The notes beneath the pieces are model-generated. The model ran no database searches. It was not told where the DNA came from and saw only the letters and a program-made list of their open reading frames with translations. The translations under genes and the position numbers were made by a program. From an uncultured Deferribacteres bacterium (GTDB taxonomy: Bacteria; Zhuqueibacterota; JdFR-76; DREG01), in NCBI GenBank assembly GCA_913009825.1, contig CAJVYQ010000006.1, positions 55,418 to 119,417 on the forward strand: a stretch of DNA of 64,000 bases. The letters are read 5' to 3'. Shown piece after piece: positions 33,394 to 42,134 of this stretch. The first letter of the stretch is position 1; every line of letters begins with the position of its first letter.

Positions 33394-34641
33394 ATGAATC
33401 CTGAATTATCTCAAAAAGCGATTATTAAAGCGAACCAAATTGATGATTTGACCAAAGCGATCGAACATTACACTTCGGTGACACAGGATTTTAAGGAAGC
33501 CTATCATCAATTGGAGCGCCAGATCAGCCGGTTAAATTTGGAATTGGAACAAAAAAATCATGAATTGCAGCAAAGCCTGGCTGAAACAAAATCTCTGCAA
33601 AATTACTTGCACAATATTTTATCCAGTATGAATTCCGGCGTTGTCTGTACCGACGCTAATGAAGTAATTACGGTTTTTAACAAAGCCGCCGAGGAGATGA
33701 CCGGGTATTCTGCCCGGGAAGTGACCGGAAAAAGATACAGCGATCTGTTCATCGGCGAGGAATCAAAAAGTAGCCATCCCAAAGAAATTTTACAGAAAAA
33801 TAATACAATCATTCAGCAGGAAAAATACATTCTGCGTATGGATGGCGAGGTTTTGTCGATCAGATCAACCATGAGTCAACTACAACAAAATAACGGCGAT
33901 CTGATAGGCCTTGTAGAAGTGTTCGAAGATTTAACGGAAATCAGAAAGTTGGAACGGGAAATTCAACAGGGGCGAACGCTGATGGCCCTTGGCGAAATGG
34001 CCGGACATGTGGCGCACCAAATTAGGAATCCCCTGGGTGCGATTGCCGGGTTCACAACTCTTTTAGAACGGGAATTGGGCAAAGATGATCCGCGTCAACG
34101 TCATACCCGGAAAATTATGGAAGGCGTTGGCAATATGGAAAAAATTATCGGCAGCCTGGTATTTTTAGCGCGTCCGGTTCAACCCAATTTGCGGAAGATT
34201 AATATTCGCTGGCTGTTGAATGATGTGATCGAGTATCTTCGTTTCCAGAGTAAAGAAGACGGGAAAAAAATAAATTTTGAGCGGAAAATACCCAAATCAA
34301 AAGTGGAAATTATGGCTGATCCTCACTTGTTTCAGCAGTTATTTCTCCATCTGTTTCGTAATTCGGTTAAGGCAATTGAAACTGAAGGTAAAATTAAACT
34401 GTTTTTACAAAAGACGAAAGACCGGGAGGTCCGAATTTCCATCACAGATACCGGTGTGGGTATTCCCATTGAAGTTCAGGAGAGATTGTTTCATCCGTTC
34501 GCCGGTAGCGGGCAAAAGGGAGCTGGCCTCGGGTTACCCATTGTACGGAAGATTGTTGAATTGCATCAGGGGAAGATTCAAATCAAAAGCAAAATTAACA
34601 AAGGGACAAAAATCGTATTAACGTTCCCGCTTGGTTTATAG
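33394..34641 (+). CDS. Cytoplasmic PAS sensor histidine kinase (FlrB/AtoS-like)
   Basis: A 415-aa kinase without membrane segments. Residues 20-75 form a coiled coil, 75-185 a PAS domain (MNSGVVCTDANEVITVFNKA), 195-255 a dimerisation domain with His208 in AGHVAHQIRNPLGAIAGF, and 280-412 an ATPase domain (NSVKAI as N-box, ITDTGVGIP, GAGLGLPIVRKIV). The residue after the phospho-acceptor is Gln instead of the usual Glu/Asp, as in FlrB-type flagellar kinases. It probably phosphorylates the sigma-54 activator encoded 15 bases downstream. The signal is unknown. Confidence 0.88.
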   Translation: MNPELSQKAIIKANQIDDLTKAIEHYTSVTQDFKEAYHQLERQISRLNLELEQKNHELQQSLAETKSLQNYLHNILSSMNSGVVCTDANEVITVFNKAAEEMTGYSAREVTGKRYSDLFIGEESKSSHPKEILQKNNTIIQQEKYILRMDGEVLSIRSTMSQLQQNNGDLIGLVEVFEDLTEIRKLEREIQQGRTLMALGEMAGHVAHQIRNPLGAIAGFTTLLERELGKDDPRQRHTRKIMEGVGNMEKIIGSLVFLARPVQPNLRKINIRWLLNDVIEYLRFQSKEDGKKINFERKIPKSKVEIMADPHLFQQLFLHLFRNSVKAIETEGKIKLFLQKTKDREVRISITDTGVGIPIEVQERLFHPFAGSGQKGAGLGLPIVRKIVELHQGKIQIKSKINKGTKIVLTFPLGL

Positions 34642-34655
34642 GATAAGAGGTATTT

Positions 34656-36029
34656 ATGTTGAAACAAAGTGTTTTAATCGTTGAAGATGATGAATTATTA
34701 CGGGAATTTCTTTTTGAAACCTTGAACAGCCATCCTTTTGAAATTGATAGTGCGGGAGATGCCAAAACCGCTAAAGAAATGATAAAGAATAAAATGTACC
34801 ACCTCGTTCTGACCGATCTGAAATTACCCGATAAAAATGGCATGACCATTCTAAATTTTGTCAAAAAAGTATCTCCGGATACCGGAGTTATTGTTATGAC
34901 CGCTTATGGAACCGTGGAAAATGCGGTTGAAGCAATGAAAATCGGCGCGTTCGATTATATAACCAAACCGTTCACTGCGGATCAAATCGATATGATCATT
35001 CTCAAGTATTTTGATTTTAGCAAGTTGGAAAATGAAAATAAAATGCTGCGCACCCAATTAGGCAAAATGTATGAGATGGAAAATGTTGTTGGACATAGCG
35101 CCAATATGATGCGGATTTTTGAAATTATTCAAACTGTTGCGGAATCCAATGCAACTATCTTGATTCATGGACCCAGCGGGACCGGAAAAGAGGTCATTGC
35201 AAAGGCGATTCATTTCAACAGTAAACGGCGCAAAAAAGCGTTCATCAAAGTAAACTGTGCGGCTCTGCCGGAAGGGTTGGTGGAGAGTGAATTGTTCGGT
35301 CATGAAAAAGGCGCGTTTACGGGAGCTATTAAAAATACCAGGGGAAGATTCGAACTGGCGGACGGCGGTACGTTGATGTTGGATGAAATAACCGAAATGA
35401 GTTTACACCTGCAGGCAAAATTGCTGCGGGTTTTGCAGGAGAAATCTTTTGAAAAGGTAGGGAATCCGGAAACGGTTGAGGTAGATATAAGGGTGATTGC
35501 TACCACAAATCGCGATTTGAAAGAGGCTGTGAAAAATGGGGAATTCCGCGAAGATCTGTTTTACCGGCTGAATGTTGTCCCTATTCAACTGCCGCCTTTA
35601 AAAAATAGAAAAGATGATATTCCTCTGCTAGTTAAACATTTCATAGAAAAAAGTGCAAAAGAGAATGAAAAAAACATCCCCGGAATCTCGGCAGAAGCGA
35701 TGAATATGCTCATCAACCATGATTGGCCGGGCAATGTGCGTGAATTGGAAAATACTATAGAGAGGGCTGTAGTTATTTGCCGGAAAGGAATGATCAAACC
35801 GCAGCATTTTCTCACATTTTATGACTCAGGAATGGAAATGTCCGCATCTGATAATGGAAACGGTGATGTGAAAAATTTGGCGGAAATAGAAAAACGAACG
35901 ATTTTAGATGTGTTGTTGGAGAAAAAGGGTAACCGCACTCACGCCGCCGGGGAATTAGGGATTTCAGTCCGCACTCTGCGAAACAAAATCAAGGAATATA
36001 AAGAAAAGGGGATTGTAATTCCGGAATGA
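34656..36029 (+). CDS. Sigma-54-dependent response regulator (NtrC/FlrC family)
   Basis: A 457-aa three-domain regulator. The receiver domain has the phospho-acceptor Asp54 (VLTDLKLP). The AAA+ domain carries Walker A GPSGTGKE (172-179), the sigma-54-contacting GAFTGA loop (219-224) and Walker B LDE (242-244). The C-terminal Fis-type helix-turn-helix is at about 415-450 (VLLEKKGNRTHAAGELGISVRTLRNKI). With the upstream kinase it forms a two-component system acting on sigma-54 promoters. No motility genes are in the window, so the regulon is unknown. Confidence 0.92.
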   Translation: MLKQSVLIVEDDELLREFLFETLNSHPFEIDSAGDAKTAKEMIKNKMYHLVLTDLKLPDKNGMTILNFVKKVSPDTGVIVMTAYGTVENAVEAMKIGAFDYITKPFTADQIDMIILKYFDFSKLENENKMLRTQLGKMYEMENVVGHSANMMRIFEIIQTVAESNATILIHGPSGTGKEVIAKAIHFNSKRRKKAFIKVNCAALPEGLVESELFGHEKGAFTGAIKNTRGRFELADGGTLMLDEITEMSLHLQAKLLRVLQEKSFEKVGNPETVEVDIRVIATTNRDLKEAVKNGEFREDLFYRLNVVPIQLPPLKNRKDDIPLLVKHFIEKSAKENEKNIPGISAEAMNMLINHDWPGNVRELENTIERAVVICRKGMIKPQHFLTFYDSGMEMSASDNGNGDVKNLAEIEKRTILDVLLEKKGNRTHAAGELGISVRTLRNKIKEYKEKGIVIPE

Positions 36030-36190
36030 AGGGTTGAGAAAAAATGTGAGAGGATCAACTTTATTATCGCCAGCTTCAAAAATGGAGCCCTGCCTTAAAT
36101 AATAATCATTATTTCTATTGTGAAAAAAATTTTGTATATTAAAAACAATTGCTGTATCTTTTCAATATGCTTAAAAATATGAGGGCTTTT

Positions 36191-37048
36191 ATGGCAATTG
36201 AAGCAAGATTAATTCACGGGGATTGTACTGAGGAACTAAAAAAAATTGAAGAGAACTCAATAGATTTAATTGTCACATCTCCACCTTACGCTGATCAGCG
36301 AAAAAATTCTTATGGTGGCATTAATCCGGATAGATATGTTGATTGGTTCTTGCCAATTTCAGAAGAACTATTAAGAGTCTTAAAACCAACAGGATCATTC
36401 ATTCTCAATATAAAAGAAAAAGTTGTGAACGGGGAGCGTCATACTTATGTTATTGAGTTGATTTTAGAAATGAGAAAGCAAGGTTGGTTATGGACAGAAG
36501 AGTTTATTTGGCATAAAAAGAATTCTTACCCGGGTAAATGGCCGAATCGATTCAGAGATTCCTGGGAGAGACTCCTTCAATTTAATAAAAATAAGAAATT
36601 TAAAATGTTTCAGGAAACAGTAATGGTCCCCAGGGGAGATTGGGCTAAAAACAGGTTAAGTAACCTTAGTGAAAAGGATAGAATACGAGATGAATCAAAA
36701 GCCGGAAGTGGTTTTGGTAAAAATGTTTCAAATTGGTTGAATCGGGAAAAAGTTTATCCTACAAACGTGTTACACATGGCAACGCAGTGTAATAATAAAA
36801 ACCATAGTGCTGCCTTCCCGGAATCTTTGCCTGAATGGTTCATTAAACTCTTTACCAAAGAAGGCGATTGGGTTTTGGACCCTTTTATGGGAGCCGGTAC
36901 TACAATCAAAGTCGCTCAGAGAATGATGAGAAATTCCATTGGAATCGAAATTCAGGAAAAGTACTTCAAAATGGTAGAAAAAAATATAAAATCAAAGCAA
37001 TTTCATCTTTTCGAAAAAACAGTTACTTATGCAGTCAATCAAACTTAG
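36191..37048 (+). CDS. Beta-class DNA methyltransferase (N4-cytosine or N6-adenine)
   Basis: A 285-aa restriction-modification methylase. The start ATG 36191 is preferred (GAGGG five bases upstream) over a TTG 14 codons earlier. The catalytic motif TSPPY (residues 29-33) comes before the SAM-binding DPFMGAGTTIKVA near residue 233, the circular order of the beta class. TSPPY often marks m4C enzymes but does not exclude m6A. The gene is AT-richer than its neighbours and overlaps the partner nuclease gene by 20 bases. It probably protects host DNA from that enzyme. Confidence 0.88.
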   Translation: MAIEARLIHGDCTEELKKIEENSIDLIVTSPPYADQRKNSYGGINPDRYVDWFLPISEELLRVLKPTGSFILNIKEKVVNGERHTYVIELILEMRKQGWLWTEEFIWHKKNSYPGKWPNRFRDSWERLLQFNKNKKFKMFQETVMVPRGDWAKNRLSNLSEKDRIRDESKAGSGFGKNVSNWLNREKVYPTNVLHMATQCNNKNHSAAFPESLPEWFIKLFTKEGDWVLDPFMGAGTTIKVAQRMMRNSIGIEIQEKYFKMVEKNIKSKQFHLFEKTVTYAVNQT

Positions 37049-37805
37049 CGAAGTAAAGAAATATGTAGAAAAAAACATTGGCATATTTCATTTGAAACGA
37101 TTACAGAGTCTGGAATCATTAAAGTTAAGTAATGTTTTAAAACGTAAAAATCCGTACCTCTTTAAAGCAAAAAATATATTAACCGCTGAAAAATTAGTTC
37201 GAACTTTTCTCGATGCACATCTTTCATCGCAGGAAGAAACCATCTTTGGTGATTTTCTTGAAGAACTGGCAATCTACATTAATGCAAAAGTTTACAATGG
37301 TGTTAAATCAGCCGCAGAGGGTATTGATCTGGAATTTACTAAAGATTCCATCCGCTATATTGTTTCTGTTAAATCCGGACCAAACTGGGGGAATAGCAGT
37401 CAGGTACAACGGCTAAGAAACAATTTTCTCAAGGCAAAAAAAATATTACGAACGAGTCATTCAAAACTACAAGTGATTGCAATAAATGGTTGTTGTTATG
37501 GCCGTGATAATAATCCTGATAAAGGTGACTATTATAAGTATTGTGGTCAAAAATTTTGGGAATTTATTTCGGGGAATCAGGATCTTTATGTAAAAATAAT
37601 CGAACCGCTTGGATATAAAGCAAAGCAAAAAAATGAAGAGTTTCTAGTAAAATACACGCAGATTGTGAATAAGTTTTCCTATCTTTTTATGCAGCATTTC
37701 TGTTCAGATGGACTTATTAATTGGAATGCCCTATTGCAATTTAACTCTTCAGTGGAACCTCCCGATAGACAGATGATAAAAACTCTTGACCATGATCAAC
37801 ATTAA
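37029..37805 (+). CDS. Type II restriction endonuclease (PmeII-like by resemblance)
   Basis: A 258-aa protein overlapping the end of the methylase gene. The sequence (NIGIFHLKRLQSLESLKLS, then FLDAHLSSQEETIFGDFLEELA) recalls the PmeII family of type II enzymes, from memory. A PD-(D/E)XK-like core is suggested by GIDLEF near residue 97 followed by YIVSVKSGPNWGN near 107, where Asp and Lys are the likely metal-site residues. It has AT-rich codon use like the methylase, so the pair was probably gained together. Recognition sequence unknown. Confidence 0.75.
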   Translation: MQSIKLSEVKKYVEKNIGIFHLKRLQSLESLKLSNVLKRKNPYLFKAKNILTAEKLVRTFLDAHLSSQEETIFGDFLEELAIYINAKVYNGVKSAAEGIDLEFTKDSIRYIVSVKSGPNWGNSSQVQRLRNNFLKAKKILRTSHSKLQVIAINGCCYGRDNNPDKGDYYKYCGQKFWEFISGNQDLYVKIIEPLGYKAKQKNEEFLVKYTQIVNKFSYLFMQHFCSDGLINWNALLQFNSSVEPPDRQMIKTLDHDQH

Positions 37806-37895
37806 CTTTCCACAATTTCCCTTCAAATCATCATTTTGATTTTGTCTGATTCAAGAAGTTTACTTTCAACAATGCCCCAATTCCTGCAATTCAAC

Positions 37896-37924
37896 TTGAC
37901 ATTTTACCTGCGGATTGGTATATT
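37896..37924 (+). promoter_or_regulatory. Candidate sigma-70 type promoter upstream of the SAM hydrolase gene
   Basis: TTGACA at 37896-37901, a 17-base spacer and TATATT at 37919-37924, one of the best matches in the window. It leaves a leader of about 160 bases before the ATG at 38091. Confidence 0.6.
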
Positions 37925-38090
37925 TTTTTTCGCAATTTTCTCCGGATGATTTGGTGAGAAATCTCCCGGTTTACTCTGTTTTTTTGCATCCGGAGTTGTG
38001 AAATCCTGTGTGTTTATTAGATACATTTTTTGATTTATTCAGTTGATAATTCAGAGTGAAAACGGAGATTCAGAATTTTAGGAAGGAAAA

Positions 38091-38900
38091 ATGAAAAGTA
38101 AACATAAAATACCGGCAGTAACACTGCTAACTGATTTCGGCCTTAAAGACGGATTTGTCGGCGTGATGAAAGGTGTGATGATGGAGATCAATCCGGATAT
38201 AAAAATGGTTGATATCTGTCATGATGTTCCTGCCCAGGATATCCAGAGCGCTTCGTTTGTTCTGGGCCAATCCTACGCCTATTTCCCGGAGAATACCTTG
38301 CATGTAGTAGTAGTAGATCCGCGTGTTGGAACTTTGAGAAGAATAATCTATGTGGAAGCGGGGTATTACCGTTTTCTGGCGCCGGATAACGGGGTGCTGC
38401 AATATGTATTCAAGTGGGAGAAAATTTTTCGTGTTATCAATGTTACTAACAGCGATTATTTTTTGCCGGAACAAAGTTCCACTTTTCACGGACGCGATAT
38501 TTTTGCCCCTGTTGCCGCCCATCTGACAAATGGCCTGGATCCCAAGTTGTTGGGAGATACTGTAGATGCGGAGGTTCTAAAAATCGCATCTGACCCGCAG
38601 TCGGAGTCCGATTTTATCAAAGGCCAAATTGTACATATCGACCATTTCGGTAATTTAATTACCAACGTCTCCAATGAGATGATCCATCATATTTTAAAGG
38701 AGAAAAAACATTTTGCCATTAACCTGGCGGATGTAAAAATCGAAGAAATTTCGAAAACTTTTTATTCCAAACCAATTGGATGTTTTTTAGCTTACTTTGA
38801 TAGTTGTGAATATTTAGCCTTTGCCATCAATGGACAAAATGCCGCGGAAAAGATGGGCATTTCCATCGGGGATCCGTTCGAAATTGTTTTTCATGATTGA
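38091..38900 (+). CDS. SAM hydroxide adenosyltransferase (DUF62 family)
   Basis: A 269-aa enzyme of the DUF62 family, which is related to fluorinase and chlorinase but uses hydroxide to cleave S-adenosylmethionine into adenosine and methionine. Signature parts: LLTDFGLKDGFVGVMKG near residue 11, DICHDVPAQDIQSASFVLG near 42, VVVVDPRVGT near 70, APDNGVLQYV near 96, and FHGRDIFAPVAAHL near 131. GGAAGG lies just upstream of the ATG. Physiological role of the family is not settled. No partner gene is adjacent. Confidence 0.9.
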   Translation: MKSKHKIPAVTLLTDFGLKDGFVGVMKGVMMEINPDIKMVDICHDVPAQDIQSASFVLGQSYAYFPENTLHVVVVDPRVGTLRRIIYVEAGYYRFLAPDNGVLQYVFKWEKIFRVINVTNSDYFLPEQSSTFHGRDIFAPVAAHLTNGLDPKLLGDTVDAEVLKIASDPQSESDFIKGQIVHIDHFGNLITNVSNEMIHHILKEKKHFAINLADVKIEEISKTFYSKPIGCFLAYFDSCEYLAFAINGQNAAEKMGISIGDPFEIVFHD

Positions 38901-39136
38901 TATGTGCAGTTATTTAATCAGCGGGAATCTCCGGGCTATGAAATTTGTTGAATTGTGTCTAAATATTTTTTACCATTGGATGTGGAATTAACGGGATTGA
39001 GCCCGCTAAGCACACAAAAGGCAAAAGAGGATGAATGAATATCAAATTTTCGTAATTTTTCAATCTGAGACAGATAGGCATGGACGACCTGAGCAAATCC
39101 GGATTTTATTTGTGAAATGATGAATGGAACTGTTTT

Positions 39137-40009
39137 ATGCAACAAGATGAATGGCAATACGATTATTATCATGGCTATCAGGAACCACAATATCAGCCGC
39201 GTCGAAAATTTCTGCAAAAAATTTTCTCACCGGATCGAAAGAACCTGCAAATTATTCTGTTTGTTTTAACCTTTCTTTCAACCTATTTTGTCGGCGGCCC
39301 TATCTATTCAGTGGCCATTATGAGTATCCTGTTAGCCCACGAAATGGGCCATTATGTGATGTGCAAACGCCACGGAATTCCGGCAACTTTGCCTTTTTTT
39401 ATTCCCATGCCGTTTACTATTTTTGGCACTATGGGCGCGGTAATTGCCATGCAGAAAATCATTCCCAACCGCCGCGCTCTATTTGATGTGGGTGTCGCCG
39501 GTCCCCTTGCCGGCTTGATCCTGGCTTTTCCCGCCATTGTGATCGGATTAAAATATTCCACTATCATCGATCCGTCCACGCTGGGGAACACTTCTTTCAG
39601 TATGGGGGAACCGTTAATTTTCCAGGCTGTGCGCTATCTGGTGATTGGCCCGTTGCCGGAAGGGATGGATGTTTTGGTACACCCCCTCGCTTTTGCCGGC
39701 TGGGTGGGACTTTTTGTGACGGCGCTAAACCTGCTGCCCGTGGGGCAATTGGATGGCGGTCATATCGCGTATGCGCTGTTCGGCAGGAACAGTAAGTATA
39801 TTTATTACGCTGCTTTTGCCGTTTTTGCCGTTTCTGCCTATTTTTTCCCGGGCTGGATCCTGATGCTTATCCTGTTGGCGCTCTTTTTTTTCAAACATCC
39901 GTCACCGTTAGATGATGTAACTCCAATCGATAAAAAAAGAAGGGCATTGGGTATTTTTATGCTAATCGTGTTCATTCTTTCATTTACACCGGTTCCGTTT
40001 AAGTTTTAA
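39137..40009 (+). CDS. Site-2-protease-like M50 zinc metalloprotease
   Basis: A 290-aa intramembrane protease. The zinc-binding HExxH is His68-Glu69...His72 (LLAHEMGHYVMCKRHG), and the third ligand lies in NLLPVGQLDGGHIAYALFG near residues 199-217. About six hydrophobic segments follow a short Tyr/Gln-rich N-terminus. No PDZ domain is present, unlike RseP, so it resembles the compact archaeal/cyanobacterial S2P type. It would cut within membrane substrates such as anti-sigma factors; none is encoded nearby. Confidence 0.88.
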   Translation: MQQDEWQYDYYHGYQEPQYQPRRKFLQKIFSPDRKNLQIILFVLTFLSTYFVGGPIYSVAIMSILLAHEMGHYVMCKRHGIPATLPFFIPMPFTIFGTMGAVIAMQKIIPNRRALFDVGVAGPLAGLILAFPAIVIGLKYSTIIDPSTLGNTSFSMGEPLIFQAVRYLVIGPLPEGMDVLVHPLAFAGWVGLFVTALNLLPVGQLDGGHIAYALFGRNSKYIYYAAFAVFAVSAYFFPGWILMLILLALFFFKHPSPLDDVTPIDKKRRALGIFMLIVFILSFTPVPFKF

Positions 40010-40084
40010 TAGGTTAGATTGGAATAAAAAAAGATTGTGAGAAATGAGTTGAATCGATCTGTTTGTCGTTGAGAAAGTATTTTA

Positions 40085-41038
40085 ATGGCGCCTTCACATT
40101 CATTTACTATCGCCGGGTTGGGGGAAATTCTCTGGGATATCTACGGAACCCAGAGACACCTGGGCGGTGCACCGGCTAATTTTGCCTTGCATGTCAACCG
40201 GTTGGGGCATGAAGGGGTTATCATGAGTAAAATCGGCGATGACGAAGACGGGCGCAAAATTTTGCAAACTTTGAATGAGCGAAAAGTGGCCATCGATAGG
40301 ATCCAAATCGATCCGGTTAAGCCTACCGGCACTGTTACGGTGTCATTAAATGCGAAGGGGAAACCAAACTTTTTATGCTCCCGGGAGGTGGCTTTCGATT
40401 ATTTTGATGATTTTTCTGTGGCCAACCATACACCGGAAAAATTTGATGCACTTTTGTTTGGCACGCTTGCCCAAAGAAACCGGGTTTCCCGTCGCTCGAT
40501 CCGGAATTTCATCTCTGCCGGACCGGCGCAAAAAGTTATTTTTGATGCAAACCTGCGGGAAATAAATGCCACTACTCAAAATATTGTGCAATTTTCTCTG
40601 CAACATGCAGATATCCTTAAGCTAAATGATGATGAAGCCAAACTTTTACCACGTCTGCTCAACAAACAAGGTGAAAACGAAAAAGGTTTTTTCCGTGATT
40701 TGATGGATACATACGGTTTGGAGTTGGTTCTTGTCACATTGGGTGAAAAAGGCGTTTGGGCAATGGGACGGAACGGCGATGTTTTTGCCCCCGGTTACCG
40801 GATTCCTGTGGTCGATACCACCGGTGCCGGGGACGGGTTTATTGCCGCATTTATCACCACGTACTTGCAAAACAAGCGTTTAGCATATTGCCTGGATTTT
40901 GCCAACGCACTGGGAGCGCTGATCGCCACCAGGCAGGGCGCTGTACCGGAGTATGATCAGGATGAAATTTTCAGGCTGATGGAATCGAGCCCAAAAGTGA
41001 GAGGGGAATTGGCGCAAATAAATTTGTGGAACCGATAA
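40085..41038 (+). CDS. PfkB-family carbohydrate kinase (fructokinase-like)
   Basis: A 317-aa ribokinase-fold enzyme. The N-terminus GLGEILWDIYGTQRHLGGAP has the GG dipeptide, and the catalytic Asp is in DTTGAGDGFIAAF near residue 245. The GEILWDI start and the NFALHVNRLG stretch recall fructokinases. It phosphorylates a sugar with ATP in the cytoplasm. It is a single gene between the M50 protease and the repeat array. Substrate remains open (fructose is the best guess). Confidence 0.85.
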   Translation: MAPSHSFTIAGLGEILWDIYGTQRHLGGAPANFALHVNRLGHEGVIMSKIGDDEDGRKILQTLNERKVAIDRIQIDPVKPTGTVTVSLNAKGKPNFLCSREVAFDYFDDFSVANHTPEKFDALLFGTLAQRNRVSRRSIRNFISAGPAQKVIFDANLREINATTQNIVQFSLQHADILKLNDDEAKLLPRLLNKQGENEKGFFRDLMDTYGLELVLVTLGEKGVWAMGRNGDVFAPGYRIPVVDTTGAGDGFIAAFITTYLQNKRLAYCLDFANALGALIATRQGAVPEYDQDEIFRLMESSPKVRGELAQINLWNR

Positions 41039-42134
41039 ACAGAAAATGATTGCGGCCTTCTCCTGTTCAAATCTTGTGATATCCGGTTAAACTCTTTCAT
41101 TTGGTAACTACACAAACTCAAAAAATATTACGTAAAAACGCAGAATCCACAGGTTTTGTTCTTGATTGATGTTGAAATAAAGCGTGCGGTAATTTTTATT
41201 TTATTGCGCCGTTTCAGGGCTTCGGATTTTTTTATTTCTATCACCAGGGGCGTTGCCCCCGGCTATGATATATTACCCCTTTGGGGTATATATTTGATGA
41301 ATTTTAACCGTTTCAAAATGCAAATAAAAACAGCCCGAAGGGCTGAAATATTTTAGCCCGGGGCAGCGCCCCGGGTTCAGGAACGCAAATGAACAGAAGC
41401 CCTGAAGGAGCGATATAGAAAAATCAGGGTTGAAAATTTTCGGATGAAATTGAATAAAATATATTCCACTCCTTCAGGGCTTCTGATTTTTTTATTTCTA
41501 TCACCAGGGGCGTTGCCCCCGGCTATGATATATTACCCCTTTGGGGTAAATATTCGACGAATTTTAACCGTTTCAAAATGCAAATAAAAACAGCCCGAAG
41601 GGCTAAAATATTTTAGCCCGGGGCAGCGCCCCGGGTTCAGGAACGCAAATGAACAGAAGCCCTGAAGGGGCGATATAGAAAAATCAGGGTTGAAAATTTT
41701 CGGATGAAATTGAATATGATGAACGTTTTTTATGGGATTGAGGGGTATTTATTGCGCCCTTTCAGGGCTTCTGATTTTTTTATTTCTATCACCAGGGGCG
41801 TTGCCCCCGGCTATGATATATTACCCCTTTGGGGTATATATTTGACGAATTTTAACCGTTTCAAAATGCAAATAAAAAACAGCCCGAAGGGCTGAAATAT
41901 TTTAGCCCGGGGCAGCGCCCCGGTGAAAATGCAGCGGAATTAAAAGCCCTGTAAGGGCGAAATAAAATGAACTGCTGCCAACTCCGGTCGAGATGACAAC
42001 AAATGTATTCGTTCGGCCATTAAATATTGCTTTCCAAGTTTATGTTGATTTTACACCGGAAATTGATTAACTTTAAAAATTAGTTTTTTGTAGAGTTACG
42101 GCAATTTTGCTATTTTGTAACAGAAATTTTTATT
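41039..42134. other. Gene-free stretch dominated by a repeat array
   Basis: It contains a lone family 1-like end (GTAACTACACAAACTC near 41105), the three-unit repeat array (41205-41963) and an AT-rich 170-base run before the radical SAM gene. The frames at 41156 and 41704 run through repeats and are not credible genes. Confidence 0.8.
41205..41963. repeat. Array of three long imperfect direct repeats (spacing 260 and 288 bases)
   Basis: Three units share TTTTTTTATTTCTATCACC starts, at offsets of 260 and 288 bases (anchor points 41241, 41501 and 41789). Each unit carries small palindromes in the same order: CAGGGGCGTTGCCCCCGG, TACCCCTTTGGGGTA, AGCCCGAAGGGCT and GCCCGGGGCAGCGCCCCGGG, ending in GCCCTGAAGG.GCGATA. 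The last unit is shorter. The spacing and unit size are far too large for CRISPR. Confidence 0.9.

Noticed and set aside
41156..41895. Two similar plus-strand frames (41156-41356 and 41704-41895) in the repeat array
   Set aside because: Both run through the same repeated palindromic DNA; no ribosome site and no protein-like composition. The similarity is due to the repeats.
41205..41963. Repeat array considered as CRISPR
   Set aside because: Units are 260-288 bases with internal palindromes and no short direct repeats with unique spacers; no cas genes nearby.
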